Of a stretch of 64,000 bases of DNA, positions 17,931-26,211 are shown in pieces. Under the pieces are notes generated by a model. The model saw only the letters and a list, made by a program, of their open reading frames with translations. It did no database searches and was not told the DNA's origin. Position numbers and translations under genes: made by a program. The DNA comes from Agriterribacter humi (GTDB taxonomy: Bacteria; Bacteroidota; Bacteroidia; Chitinophagales; Chitinophagaceae). The stretch covers positions 159,520 to 223,519 of the forward strand of contig NZ_VOHQ01000010.1 in assembly GCF_009192765.1 (NCBI RefSeq), in the 5' to 3' direction. Numbering within the stretch: the first letter of the stretch is position 1; every line of letters starts with the position of its first letter.

Positions 17931-20231
17931 TCATTCTTCAATCTCCATGGCTTTTTCAAGAAGTTCATCCCGTCCTTCCCTTATACCTTTTATAGTAGGA
18001 TTGATTTTTATATCCGGCACTATCCCCACACGTTGTGTTTCCCTCCCGCCGGGATAGTAAACTCCAATGCTGCTTATTCTTGTCCTCACTACTCCCGGTA
18101 AATATATTTCAGCTATGTTCCCGTCACAACCACCCGTGGTACCACCTATTACAATTGCCCCGGGGAATGCCCGGAACGCCATAACATTATACTCCCCCGC
18201 ACTTTGCGTTTTTTCGTTCACCAAAATGATCAGCTTGCCCTGGTAGCCATTCATATTGTCCCTGCCGATTAACATGCTGCTGTCACGAAATTCAAATCTC
18301 CCTGGATACTTAATATCCACACCAGTGAACCTGGCAAAAGGCATTGGCTTCCAAAACAGCAGGTTTGCCAGATTATAGTATAAAAACATATCGTTGGGAT
18401 AAGCCCGGTAATCAAGGATTAATTTTTTTGAAGACAGTATCTTCTCTTTGATCTTAACCAGGTTCACGCTTTGAAAACTGCCCATATCCATGTATGCAAT
18501 ATCGGGAGATAACATTTTAAATGAGGTGTCCTTCTCGGCCGACTCCATCATCCTGAACAGGGTTGGCTGGTCTACGCATCTGATGGTAGCAGTATTACTG
18601 TGGCCATTGCGTTGGTATTCGACCGTCAGTACAGTATCGTTAGATTTGAAAATTTGGTATGTCAGTGCATATAATTTGAACTGCCGGTTTGAGCCTGAAA
18701 CAAACCGGGATTTTGTTTCTATGATTTTCGAAATGTCTTCTCCATTTATCCGTTTAATGATATCTCCTGTTTGTAATCCGGATTGTTCAAAGATTTGTTT
18801 ATCAAAATAACCTGTCAAAATGATTTCGTTTTCCACAAAAGAGAAATTCAGGGGAGCCGTATTGCGGCCAAAGTACGCCTCCAAAACCGGATAGGATCCC
18901 CATATTCTCGCATGACCATCTCTGACCTGATCAAAAAGGGACATCAACACAAGTTTATATTCGATCTCATCTCTGGCATCTATTATTTCAGGAATAAAAT
19001 CAGCCAATACGGTATCCCAATTTTGGTCTAATAAATATTTATACGGATAAAAATACTCAACAATATTCCAGTACCTGAACAAAGACAATAATCTAAGCCC
19101 CACGTCCGGATAACTCACAGTTGAGTATGTGTCCTCGTTTTGAAAGATAGGTGCACCGGAAATAGAATCCAGTCTTACATAATAGTTCCTGCCCGTTCTT
19201 CTGCTGCTTCGTATTGCCTCAAGCTCCGCAGATAATTTTTTGTCAATATCACTTTGAAACCAGCCAAAATCCGGCTCAAGCTTTACTTTCCTGCCAGGAT
19301 TTAAGTATGGTCTTTCCTTTATCGCTTCGTATTCAAATTTCTTAACCCATGCTGCCAGTGAATCCTGACATGCAGATATACTTTCACTTTTACAGGCTAC
19401 TGTCAGTATTGGGAATAATTCGTAATCCCAATTGTAATGTCCCTCTGCAACAGCAGGATGATAGTATTTCAGAAAGCCCCATACTTTGGCAACCATTGCA
19501 AGATTTTGAATTTTCTCTGGTGACAGGTCTTCAATTTTGCTTATACCGGAGGTTGCGCCAGTCTTTTTCCCATCGCTATTTTGTATTCTCGCCTGTCGTA
19601 GTCCCGGAATGGGTTTGCCGTCCAGGAATAATTCAAATTCGTCTACCCATAACTTTCCCTTGCCGGTCAGTATTGCTCCAATATATATTTCACGGGCATT
19701 TTTCGGGAAGGGCAATTTTATAGAATAGGTAGACCAATCCCGCGTTCCCTGGATATTTTTCTGTAGCATATTATCAAAAGCCAGGACTTTATGTTGTCTG
19801 TAAAGATGTTCCTGACCGGGAATATTGGAAAAAGAATTCCGTCCATCAATTCTCAATAATAAGCCGGCAGCCCCTCCTTTAACTTCCTGCATTTTCATTT
19901 TTGCTCTTAGCTCCAATGCTTTGCCTGAAAAACCAGTAACCGGAATTTCTGTGCCTACGCAACCAAATACACTCAACGAGTCGGCACTATTATTACTTCC
20001 ATCTATCAAAAATGAATATTTGCCTTTGTAAGACACCAGGGAGTCTCTCTTTAGGATAAACTGTCCATGATTTAGATTACCGGTTTCAAACCAATAATTT
20101 GGAAATGGGTCATTTCGTTTTTGCTTCTCAAATCCCAGATTAGTCTTTTGTGCCTTTTTGCTAATACAGGCAGGTGTGTGAGCAATAAATAAACTGTACA
20201 TTATGGCTATCAGAAGATTTCGACCAGACAT
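17931..20231 (-). CDS. S41-family (C-terminal processing) peptidase
   Basis: 766 residues with a signal of about 27 residues (ending PACISKK, possibly a lipoprotein). An N-terminal ~200-residue jelly-roll-like region (FGCVGTEIPVTGF and GKLWVDEFELFLDG) is followed by a helical region (LAMVAKVWGFLKYYHPAVAEG), typical of the tricorn/S41 type of Bacteroidota, a PDZ domain (GLQTGDIIKRINGEDI) and the protease core. GKLIILVNEKTQSAGEYNV carries the candidate catalytic Ser. Envelope location and processing of exported proteins are inferred from the family. Confidence 0.87.
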   Translation of the reverse strand: MSGRNLLIAIMYSLFIAHTPACISKKAQKTNLGFEKQKRNDPFPNYWFETGNLNHGQFILKRDSLVSYKGKYSFLIDGSNNSADSLSVFGCVGTEIPVTGFSGKALELRAKMKMQEVKGGAAGLLLRIDGRNSFSNIPGQEHLYRQHKVLAFDNMLQKNIQGTRDWSTYSIKLPFPKNAREIYIGAILTGKGKLWVDEFELFLDGKPIPGLRQARIQNSDGKKTGATSGISKIEDLSPEKIQNLAMVAKVWGFLKYYHPAVAEGHYNWDYELFPILTVACKSESISACQDSLAAWVKKFEYEAIKERPYLNPGRKVKLEPDFGWFQSDIDKKLSAELEAIRSSRRTGRNYYVRLDSISGAPIFQNEDTYSTVSYPDVGLRLLSLFRYWNIVEYFYPYKYLLDQNWDTVLADFIPEIIDARDEIEYKLVLMSLFDQVRDGHARIWGSYPVLEAYFGRNTAPLNFSFVENEIILTGYFDKQIFEQSGLQTGDIIKRINGEDISKIIETKSRFVSGSNRQFKLYALTYQIFKSNDTVLTVEYQRNGHSNTATIRCVDQPTLFRMMESAEKDTSFKMLSPDIAYMDMGSFQSVNLVKIKEKILSSKKLILDYRAYPNDMFLYYNLANLLFWKPMPFARFTGVDIKYPGRFEFRDSSMLIGRDNMNGYQGKLIILVNEKTQSAGEYNVMAFRAFPGAIVIGGTTGGCDGNIAEIYLPGVVRTRISSIGVYYPGGRETQRVGIVPDIKINPTIKGIREGRDELLEKAMEIEE

Positions 20232-20370
20232 AAGCTTTGGTTTTGATTGATGAAAGTATGTCCATAATGAGTATGCAATAAAAATACATCGGGCCTATTG
20301 ATTCGTAGCTACCACTCATAAAACATATAATAAACACCGGCCAGCTTTCCTCCCTCCCACCCCAATCCAC

Positions 20371-20378
20371 TATATTTG
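20371..20378 (+). promoter_or_regulatory. -7 promoter box of the serine hydrolase gene
   Basis: TATATTTG fits TAnnTTTG and lies 18 bases before the ATG at 20396, implying a very short leader. No clear -33 TTTG was found. Confidence 0.5.
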
Positions 20379-20395
20379 TTCCACAATGCTGCTGT

Positions 20396-22078
20396 ATGAA
20401 ACGATCCATCAAACGCCTTGTTGCTTTTGTCTTTTTATTTCTGGCACTAAATAATACAACCGCGCAAAGCATTCCTGACTCTCTTGCTCAAAAAATAGAC
20501 AAGCTTTTCAGCCAGTGGAACAATCCCAACACACCCGGCTGTGCAATTGGCGTGGTACGGAACGATTCGCTGATCTACGCCAAAGGGTATGGTATGGCCA
20601 ATCTTGAGTATGGTATCCCCATAACGCCCGAAACTATTTTTCATATGGCTTCGGTATCCAAACAGTTTACGGCCTACAGCATCGTGCTGCTCGCCAGGCA
20701 GGGAAAGCTGCGGTTAGATGATGACATTCATCAATACCTGCCCTGGTTTCCTGACCTCAAAGAAAAGATCACGATTCGTCACCTGCTCAATCATACCAGC
20801 GGCATCCGCGATCAATGGCAGTTGCTCGCCATTGCAGGTACCCGTTTAGACGATGTGATTACCCAGGATCATATTGTAAAAATATTAAGCAAACAGCAGG
20901 CATTGAATTTTAAGCCGGGAGAAAAATACAGTTATTCCAACAGCGGGTTTACCATGCTGGCGGAAATTGTGAAAGCAGTTACAGGTCAATCTCTACGCAG
21001 GTTTACAGACTCCGCTATCTTTAAACCACTGGGCATGAAGCAAACGCATTTTCACGATGACTATACCGAGATCGAGAAGAACCGTGCTTACTCTTACCAG
21101 CGGAAAAATCTCTTTACATTCTCCAACAGTGTGCTCTCCTATTCCAATGCAGGCGCCACCAGTTTGTTTACCAATATCAACGACCTTTCAAAATGGGTGA
21201 TGAACTTTTATACGCCTGTTGCGGGCACAGCCGCGGATATTGATCAACTGGTGCAGAAAGGAAAGCTGAACAATGGTGTGGAACTAAACTATGCGCTGGG
21301 CATTAGTTCCGATACATACAAGGGCTATAAACAATATTCACACTCCGGCGGGGATGCAGGGTTCAGAACATATCTTACCGTATTGCCGGAACTGAAAATG
21401 GGTTTTATGGTGTTCAGCAACCTGGCAGAAGTAAACACATATGAAAAGACTTACCAGTTGGTTGATCTGTTTATCAAAGACACATCAGCTAAAGTAAATG
21501 CAGACATAAGGATGGACAGCAGCCGCGCTATTATAAAAGATGAAGGGCGTGCAAAAAATTTCACCGGTGATTTTATTTCCGAAGATGGCGCGCAGTTCAG
21601 CTTTGTGCTGCGCAACCGCAAATTGTACTGGGAGCGTTATGGGAACTCGGATCTGCTGTACCCCGGGTTGAAAGACAGCTTTACTGTAGCCAGATCACCG
21701 GAGATAAAATTCGTATTCAGTACAACACCTGGTAAAAGCGTGCTGGTAAATCAATATTGGCCCGACAATAAACGATTGCTGGTAAAATATGCTACAGACA
21801 GTATTCAAACGGATAATCAACTGCAGATGTACGCAGGCCTGTATTACTGTCCGGAACTGGATTGTAAGTATACCATCGTTGCAAAAGATCATGAACTAAT
21901 ATTAACCAGCAATAAGTATAACGACAGCAAGCTGAAGCTGGTGGGAAAAGACCATCTTTTTACCGATTACTGGTGGATGAGGCATTTAAAAACGATCTCA
22001 GGTAACAATAAGAAAATAATTGGTTTCGAGGTAAACGATGGCAGGATCATGCACCTGCGGTTCAATAAAATACAGTAA
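20396..22078 (+). CDS. Serine hydrolase, beta-lactamase/penicillin-binding fold
   Basis: 560 residues with a signal peptide (about 1-24, ending TTAQS). The class C beta-lactamase-like domain covers about 27-370: S86-V-S-K89 is the catalytic SxxK, Y180-S-N is the second motif, and HSGGDAGF near 315 the third. About 190 residues follow with a lipocalin-like C-terminal domain (FTGDFISEDGAQFSF, YAGLYYCPELDCKY) common in these proteins. Likely a periplasmic esterase, peptidase or D-Ala hydrolase; real beta-lactam resistance is not implied. Confidence 0.9.
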   Translation: MKRSIKRLVAFVFLFLALNNTTAQSIPDSLAQKIDKLFSQWNNPNTPGCAIGVVRNDSLIYAKGYGMANLEYGIPITPETIFHMASVSKQFTAYSIVLLARQGKLRLDDDIHQYLPWFPDLKEKITIRHLLNHTSGIRDQWQLLAIAGTRLDDVITQDHIVKILSKQQALNFKPGEKYSYSNSGFTMLAEIVKAVTGQSLRRFTDSAIFKPLGMKQTHFHDDYTEIEKNRAYSYQRKNLFTFSNSVLSYSNAGATSLFTNINDLSKWVMNFYTPVAGTAADIDQLVQKGKLNNGVELNYALGISSDTYKGYKQYSHSGGDAGFRTYLTVLPELKMGFMVFSNLAEVNTYEKTYQLVDLFIKDTSAKVNADIRMDSSRAIIKDEGRAKNFTGDFISEDGAQFSFVLRNRKLYWERYGNSDLLYPGLKDSFTVARSPEIKFVFSTTPGKSVLVNQYWPDNKRLLVKYATDSIQTDNQLQMYAGLYYCPELDCKYTIVAKDHELILTSNKYNDSKLKLVGKDHLFTDYWWMRHLKTISGNNKKIIGFEVNDGRIMHLRFNKIQ

Positions 22079-22155
22079 GGAACAATCACCGATCCCTGCT
22101 TTTGACCCAGGGTAAAGATTTATATTTTGAACGGCACATTGAAATCTTGCTTCAC

Positions 22156-22623
22156 ATGACTAAAAAAAGTGCGGGTATTCTTTTGTATCGCTTCCATAAT
22201 AAGGTGCCGGAAGTATTGATCGTACATCCCGGGGGGCCTTTCTGGGCAAAGAAAGATTTGGGTTCATGGTCAATCCCCAAAGGAGAGCTTGGCCCGGATG
22301 AAATTCCATTGGATGCAGCAAAAAGGGAACTGGAAGAAGAAACAGGAATAGAAGCAGCAGGAGATTTTATTGAATTAACGCCGGTTAAACAAAAAAGCGG
22401 AAAGCTGGTTTATGCATGGGCATTGCATAAGGATATAGATCCGGCTATCATAAGGAGCAACAATTTTGAAATGGAGTGGCCTCCAAAGTCGGGTAATAAA
22501 AAAGCATTCCCTGAGATAGATGCAGCAGCATGGTTTAACATGGATGAAGCCAAAAAGAAAATGATCAATGAACAGGCTCCCTTAATTGATGAACTGAAAG
22601 CTAAACTTGATGCTATGGGATAA
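22156..22623 (+). CDS. Nudix hydrolase
   Basis: 155 residues from the ATG at 22156 (MTKKSAGILLYRF); the frame upstream to a TTG at 22102 is not conserved-looking. The Nudix box GELGPDEIPLDAAKRELEEE-TGI at 43-65 matches GX5EX7REUXEEXGU completely, so magnesium binding and pyrophosphohydrolase activity are expected. Phrases such as VLIVHPGGPFWAKKDLGSWS are typical of a broad-specificity group near diadenosine polyphosphate hydrolases. Starts 77 bases after the serine hydrolase. Confidence 0.93.
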   Translation: MTKKSAGILLYRFHNKVPEVLIVHPGGPFWAKKDLGSWSIPKGELGPDEIPLDAAKRELEEETGIEAAGDFIELTPVKQKSGKLVYAWALHKDIDPAIIRSNNFEMEWPPKSGNKKAFPEIDAAAWFNMDEAKKKMINEQAPLIDELKAKLDAMG

Positions 22624-22663
22624 AGTAATTTGTCTTTTTTCTTCCGGGTTGACTCTCCTTTGA

Positions 22664-22804
22664 TTCATTCTCATTCTCAAATTAACAGGGGCCTATCTAA
22701 ACCCAAAGCTTGCAGAGAACGGCACATTGATTATCTTCCTGCTGAGCTTTGCATTGAGCATCTGGTTAAATATAAGGGACCGCTATCATCGCAAAAAACA
22801 ATGA
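22664..22804 (+). pseudogene. Membrane-protein C-terminal relic
   Basis: A 46-codon frame reads KLTGAYLNPKLAENGTLIIF then LLSFALSIWLNIRDRYHRKKQ and a stop. One clear transmembrane helix followed by a positively charged tail looks like the end of an inner membrane protein whose remainder is gone; a TGA stands immediately upstream and there is no start. Confidence 0.5.
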
Positions 22805-22998
22805 AAAGGAGGGTATGACAAATTGCGCGGGTGTATTTCAATTTGTCAAATAAAAGCATGGCTCCGGCAGAAGAAAATAGATCTAATCAAAACATTTAAT
22901 CCGGAGATGAAATTCCTGATTAATGAATTGTATGACAAATGGCCTCCGCCGGTTTTGTTTCACCGAAAGAGTTATGATTTCCAACGCAATGAATTGAT

Positions 22999-23130
22999 TG
23001 GTGCGGAGATAGACCCTTCCCTACCTGCCGGCAGGCAGGCCGCGGTCAGGGTGACAAGCAATAGTGGATGGTTGAGCTGTAGTACCAAAGCTGAACCATA
23101 TTCCCTTGTTTGTCATGCATCTAAAGGGAT
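22999..23130 (+). repeat. Dispersed repeat R1 containing a near-perfect 20-bp palindrome
   Basis: About 130 bases that recur inverted at 36412-36560. They contain a GC palindrome at 23020-23039 (CCTACCTGCCGGCAGGCAGG, one mismatch), followed by GCGGTCAGGGTGACAAGC and a shared tail to about 23130. The remaining gap to 23326 holds no recognised gene. Confidence 0.75.
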
Positions 23131-23326
23131 AAGCATCTGTGCACCATATTCCGTTCTGTTCACTATGGATCACATCCTTCTCTGCCTGCTCTTTAGTCGT
23201 AACCGCCCACACGAAGCAAAGCAGTGCGGCAATCCGAACTTTTCTCACCGAAGGCAAATGCACCCAATTACAGCATTAGCAAAGAAAAGAAAGCGGTAGA
23301 TTACATACAGAAAAGTTGAAATTATT

Positions 23327-25048
23327 ATGCATAGCCTTTTAAAAATTATTTTCACCTGCTTTTTGTTTATCTCCTGCAAACAACCCGGCGGCTTACCCGT
23401 TAAGCAACAGGATCTTCAGCGTGTTAAACAGATGGCTGATCTGCCCCAACCCCTTGAAATCATAGATTATCAAAAACTGGCCCTGAAATTTGATAGCACA
23501 GTATATGATTTTAATGCCAATGGAAAATTTTGGCCCCTGGTGTGGAAAGACAGCAGTGAAAAGAATTTCCCCCAAACGGTGGTTGGCCTGTATACGGCCA
23601 TAGGTGATGTGCGGCAGGGGCCGGCCAACAACAAAGGCATGTTTCATGAAGCGCTGGCAACAATGGGGGCTGTTATGAGCGCCACATTGGTGGGTATTGA
23701 CAAGAGCGATCAGCAGGGCCTCAATTATGCGGGCATGCTGAAAAATTATTTTAACCAGGAAACCGGTTGGGATATTATGATGAACAACACCTGCCCCGAA
23801 GTGGCGCTCCTGGGCGGAGGATACGGCCGTGACTGGTGGTACGATGTATATCCCAATGTGCTGTTCTACGCTATTTATGACCAGTATCCCAATGAACCGG
23901 GGTTTACAGCAATAGCAAAGCGTATTGCAGAAAAATTTTACGCAGCCGATTCCATTCTGGACGGAAATTATAACTGGTCTTATTTCGATTATGGTAAAAT
24001 GATGCCCATGAAAAACAATATCTGTGCACAACCGGATGCAGCAGCAGGTCATGCATGGGTATTGTACGCAGCATATAAAAAATTTGGTGATGAGCGCTAT
24101 TTAAAAGGGGCAATGAGCGCATTGAAAGCATTGCAATCCCAATCGTTAAACCCTACCTATGAACTGCTGATGCCTTTTGGCGCCTATTTATCTGCAAGAA
24201 TAAATGCGGAGCAGGGAAAGCAATATGATGTAAATAAAATGCTGGGCTGGACCTTCGACGGCACCCCCCTTTGCAGGGAAGGCTGGGGCGTTTTAACAGG
24301 CAACTGGAATGGCATGGATATATCCGGCATTGTGGGCAGTACTGTTGACCATGGAGGCTATGGCTTTTTAATGAACACCTATGATGCTGCATGGCCCCTG
24401 GTACCTTTAGTACGCTATGATCAGTCGTATGCAAATGCTATTGGTAAGTGGATGCTGAATGCCGCCAATGCGGCAAGATTTTTTTATCCGCAGTATATGC
24501 CCGATGAGCATGAAACCATTCCGCAACTGGACGATGTTACCAAAGGTGTGATCGGGTATGAAGGTATGATCCGCAAATCATCTTACCCGCAATATGAAAA
24601 TATACCTGCGCCTGTTGCGCAGGGCGACGGACCACTATGGGTACCCGGCAAAAATCCACCGGAATCGCAGTTCAGTGTTTATGGAAGCGCCCATGCGGGC
24701 ATATTCGGCAGTATTATCCGTGCTACCAATGTTCCCGGCATTTTACAATTAAATGTGCTGTCCACAGATTTTTATCACGATAAGGCTTATCCCTCTTATT
24801 TATACTATAATCCCTATGCTGAAGATAAACTGGTTTTAATAAACATAGAGGGTAAAAGTGTTGATCTGTACAATACCGTGTCGGCACAGTTTATTGCCCG
24901 AAATGTTTCATCTTCCGTACAAATAAAACTTCCTGCGCAGCAGGCAGCCCTCATCGTTAGTGTACCCACGGGCGGTAAAATCAGTTATGAAGAACAGAAA
25001 ATGAGTGTAAATGGTGTTGTTGTGGACTATAGATATCGTCAAAAGTGA
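23327..25048 (+). CDS. Large lipoprotein of unknown function, possible alpha/alpha-toroid
   Basis: 573 residues with a lipoprotein signal (MHSLLKIIFTCFLFISCKQ, Cys at 17). The central 350 residues alternate helices and aromatic loops (GGYGRDWWYDVYPNVLFYAI, AAAGHAWVLYAAYKKFGDERYL, WGVLTGNWNGMDISG), the pattern of six-hairpin glycosidase-like or terpenoid-cyclase-like toroids; the C-terminal part (DKLVLINIEGKSVDLYNTV) resembles the beta-sandwich that follows such toroids. No characterised family or catalytic pair is recognised. Surface polysaccharide processing is a guess. Confidence 0.65.
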   Translation: MHSLLKIIFTCFLFISCKQPGGLPVKQQDLQRVKQMADLPQPLEIIDYQKLALKFDSTVYDFNANGKFWPLVWKDSSEKNFPQTVVGLYTAIGDVRQGPANNKGMFHEALATMGAVMSATLVGIDKSDQQGLNYAGMLKNYFNQETGWDIMMNNTCPEVALLGGGYGRDWWYDVYPNVLFYAIYDQYPNEPGFTAIAKRIAEKFYAADSILDGNYNWSYFDYGKMMPMKNNICAQPDAAAGHAWVLYAAYKKFGDERYLKGAMSALKALQSQSLNPTYELLMPFGAYLSARINAEQGKQYDVNKMLGWTFDGTPLCREGWGVLTGNWNGMDISGIVGSTVDHGGYGFLMNTYDAAWPLVPLVRYDQSYANAIGKWMLNAANAARFFYPQYMPDEHETIPQLDDVTKGVIGYEGMIRKSSYPQYENIPAPVAQGDGPLWVPGKNPPESQFSVYGSAHAGIFGSIIRATNVPGILQLNVLSTDFYHDKAYPSYLYYNPYAEDKLVLINIEGKSVDLYNTVSAQFIARNVSSSVQIKLPAQQAALIVSVPTGGKISYEEQKMSVNGVVVDYRYRQK

Positions 25049-25274
25049 GAAGATAAAGCCCGCCCCCGTCCGACTGGTGTCATCCGGGCGGGCGGCTGAA
25101 CACCGTTCGGACGCAGGGTCAAAGAAGTGTTTCACGTTTTGGCATAGCAACTGTACATTGAATTTGGGGTTATAGAACATCCATCATATTATTTTTTATA
25201 CCCATGCTTAACACTGCGTGAATATTGCCATGTTCCGCCCGCTCTTTACCCGGAACCGAGGCTAAAAAAGGCAT

Positions 25275-25309
25275 AAAAAAGGGGCAGCATAAAAATGCAC
25301 CCCGTTTTT
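25275..25309. terminator. Bidirectional rho-independent terminator
   Basis: GGGGCAGCAT and ATGCACCCC form a stem with one small bulge around an AAAA loop, flanked by A-run on the left and GTTTTTA on the right. It lies between two convergent genes (ending at 25048 and 25450), so it can serve both. The rest of the 400-base gap shows no gene. Confidence 0.75.
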
Positions 25310-25449
25310 AAAATCCAATATCCTATGAAAAACCTGAACAAATGTATCCTGCTATTTTGAAAGCAAAGAGGGTTTGTCGTTCTTTTTAGTAATCGGTATT
25401 ATTCTCCGTGTAATTAGCAGAAAAACGGGTATCATTTTCTTTGCCCTGG

Positions 25450-26199
25450 TCAGAATTTGGAGAAAAGCTCCATGAATTCCTGCCGGCGGCTGCGGGAAAG
25501 CGTAATGTTATCGTCATTATCCATAACAATATACCCTCCCTCTCCCCGGATAAACTTTTTTACATGATTGATATTGATGAGAAAAGAACTGTGTACGCGG
25601 TAAAAATCAGCACCTCCCAGCGTTTCGTCCAATTCTTTGAGCACTCTTGATACCATGATCTTTCGGCCGCCGGTAAGGATTACATTGGTATAATTGCTTT
25701 CGGCTTTGCAATAAATGATCTCCCCCGTAGCTACAAATATTAATCCATCGCCAGCCGTAAGTGCAATGCGGGATGGTGTTAATTTTGGAGACTGGTTAAT
25801 ATGCTGTAGCAAGAGGGCAAACTGCTCCCTGCTTGGAATAGCCTTTTTTTCTTCTACCCTGTGTATAGTGGCCTTAAGATCATCCGGGTCAACCGGCTTT
25901 AATAAATAATTCAGCGCAGCGTACTTGAAGGCTTTTATTGCAAACTGGTCATAGGCGGTACAGAACACTACATCAAAAGATAAATTTTTAACCTGCTCCA
26001 ACATGTCAAAGCCATTCATCCGGGGCATTTCAATATCAAGGAATACTACATCGGGCTTATGTTTGTAAATGGCTTCAATACCCTTTTCGGCTGTATTGCA
26101 CAGGGCCACGGTCTCCGCCTGCGGGCAATAGGTTTTGAGCAGCCACTCCATCATTTCAAGCGCATTTGTTTCATCATCTACCAGCACACATTTTATCAT
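25450..26199 (-). CDS. LytTR response regulator
   Basis: 249 residues: a receiver domain (1-120) with the acidic pair DD at 8-9, phospho-acceptor D55 in VVFLDIEMPRMNGF, T at FCTAYDQ and K in LLKPVD, then a LytTR DNA-binding domain from about 145 (EIIYCKAESNYTNVILTGG, FYRVHSSFLININHVKKF). It follows the large sensor kinase by 12 bases, so the two form one operon and one phosphorelay. Target genes are unknown. Confidence 0.93.
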   Translation of the reverse strand: MIKCVLVDDETNALEMMEWLLKTYCPQAETVALCNTAEKGIEAIYKHKPDVVFLDIEMPRMNGFDMLEQVKNLSFDVVFCTAYDQFAIKAFKYAALNYLLKPVDPDDLKATIHRVEEKKAIPSREQFALLLQHINQSPKLTPSRIALTAGDGLIFVATGEIIYCKAESNYTNVILTGGRKIMVSRVLKELDETLGGADFYRVHSSFLININHVKKFIRGEGGYIVMDNDDNITLSRSRRQEFMELFSKF

Positions 26200-26211
26200 A
26201 TCATATATTTT

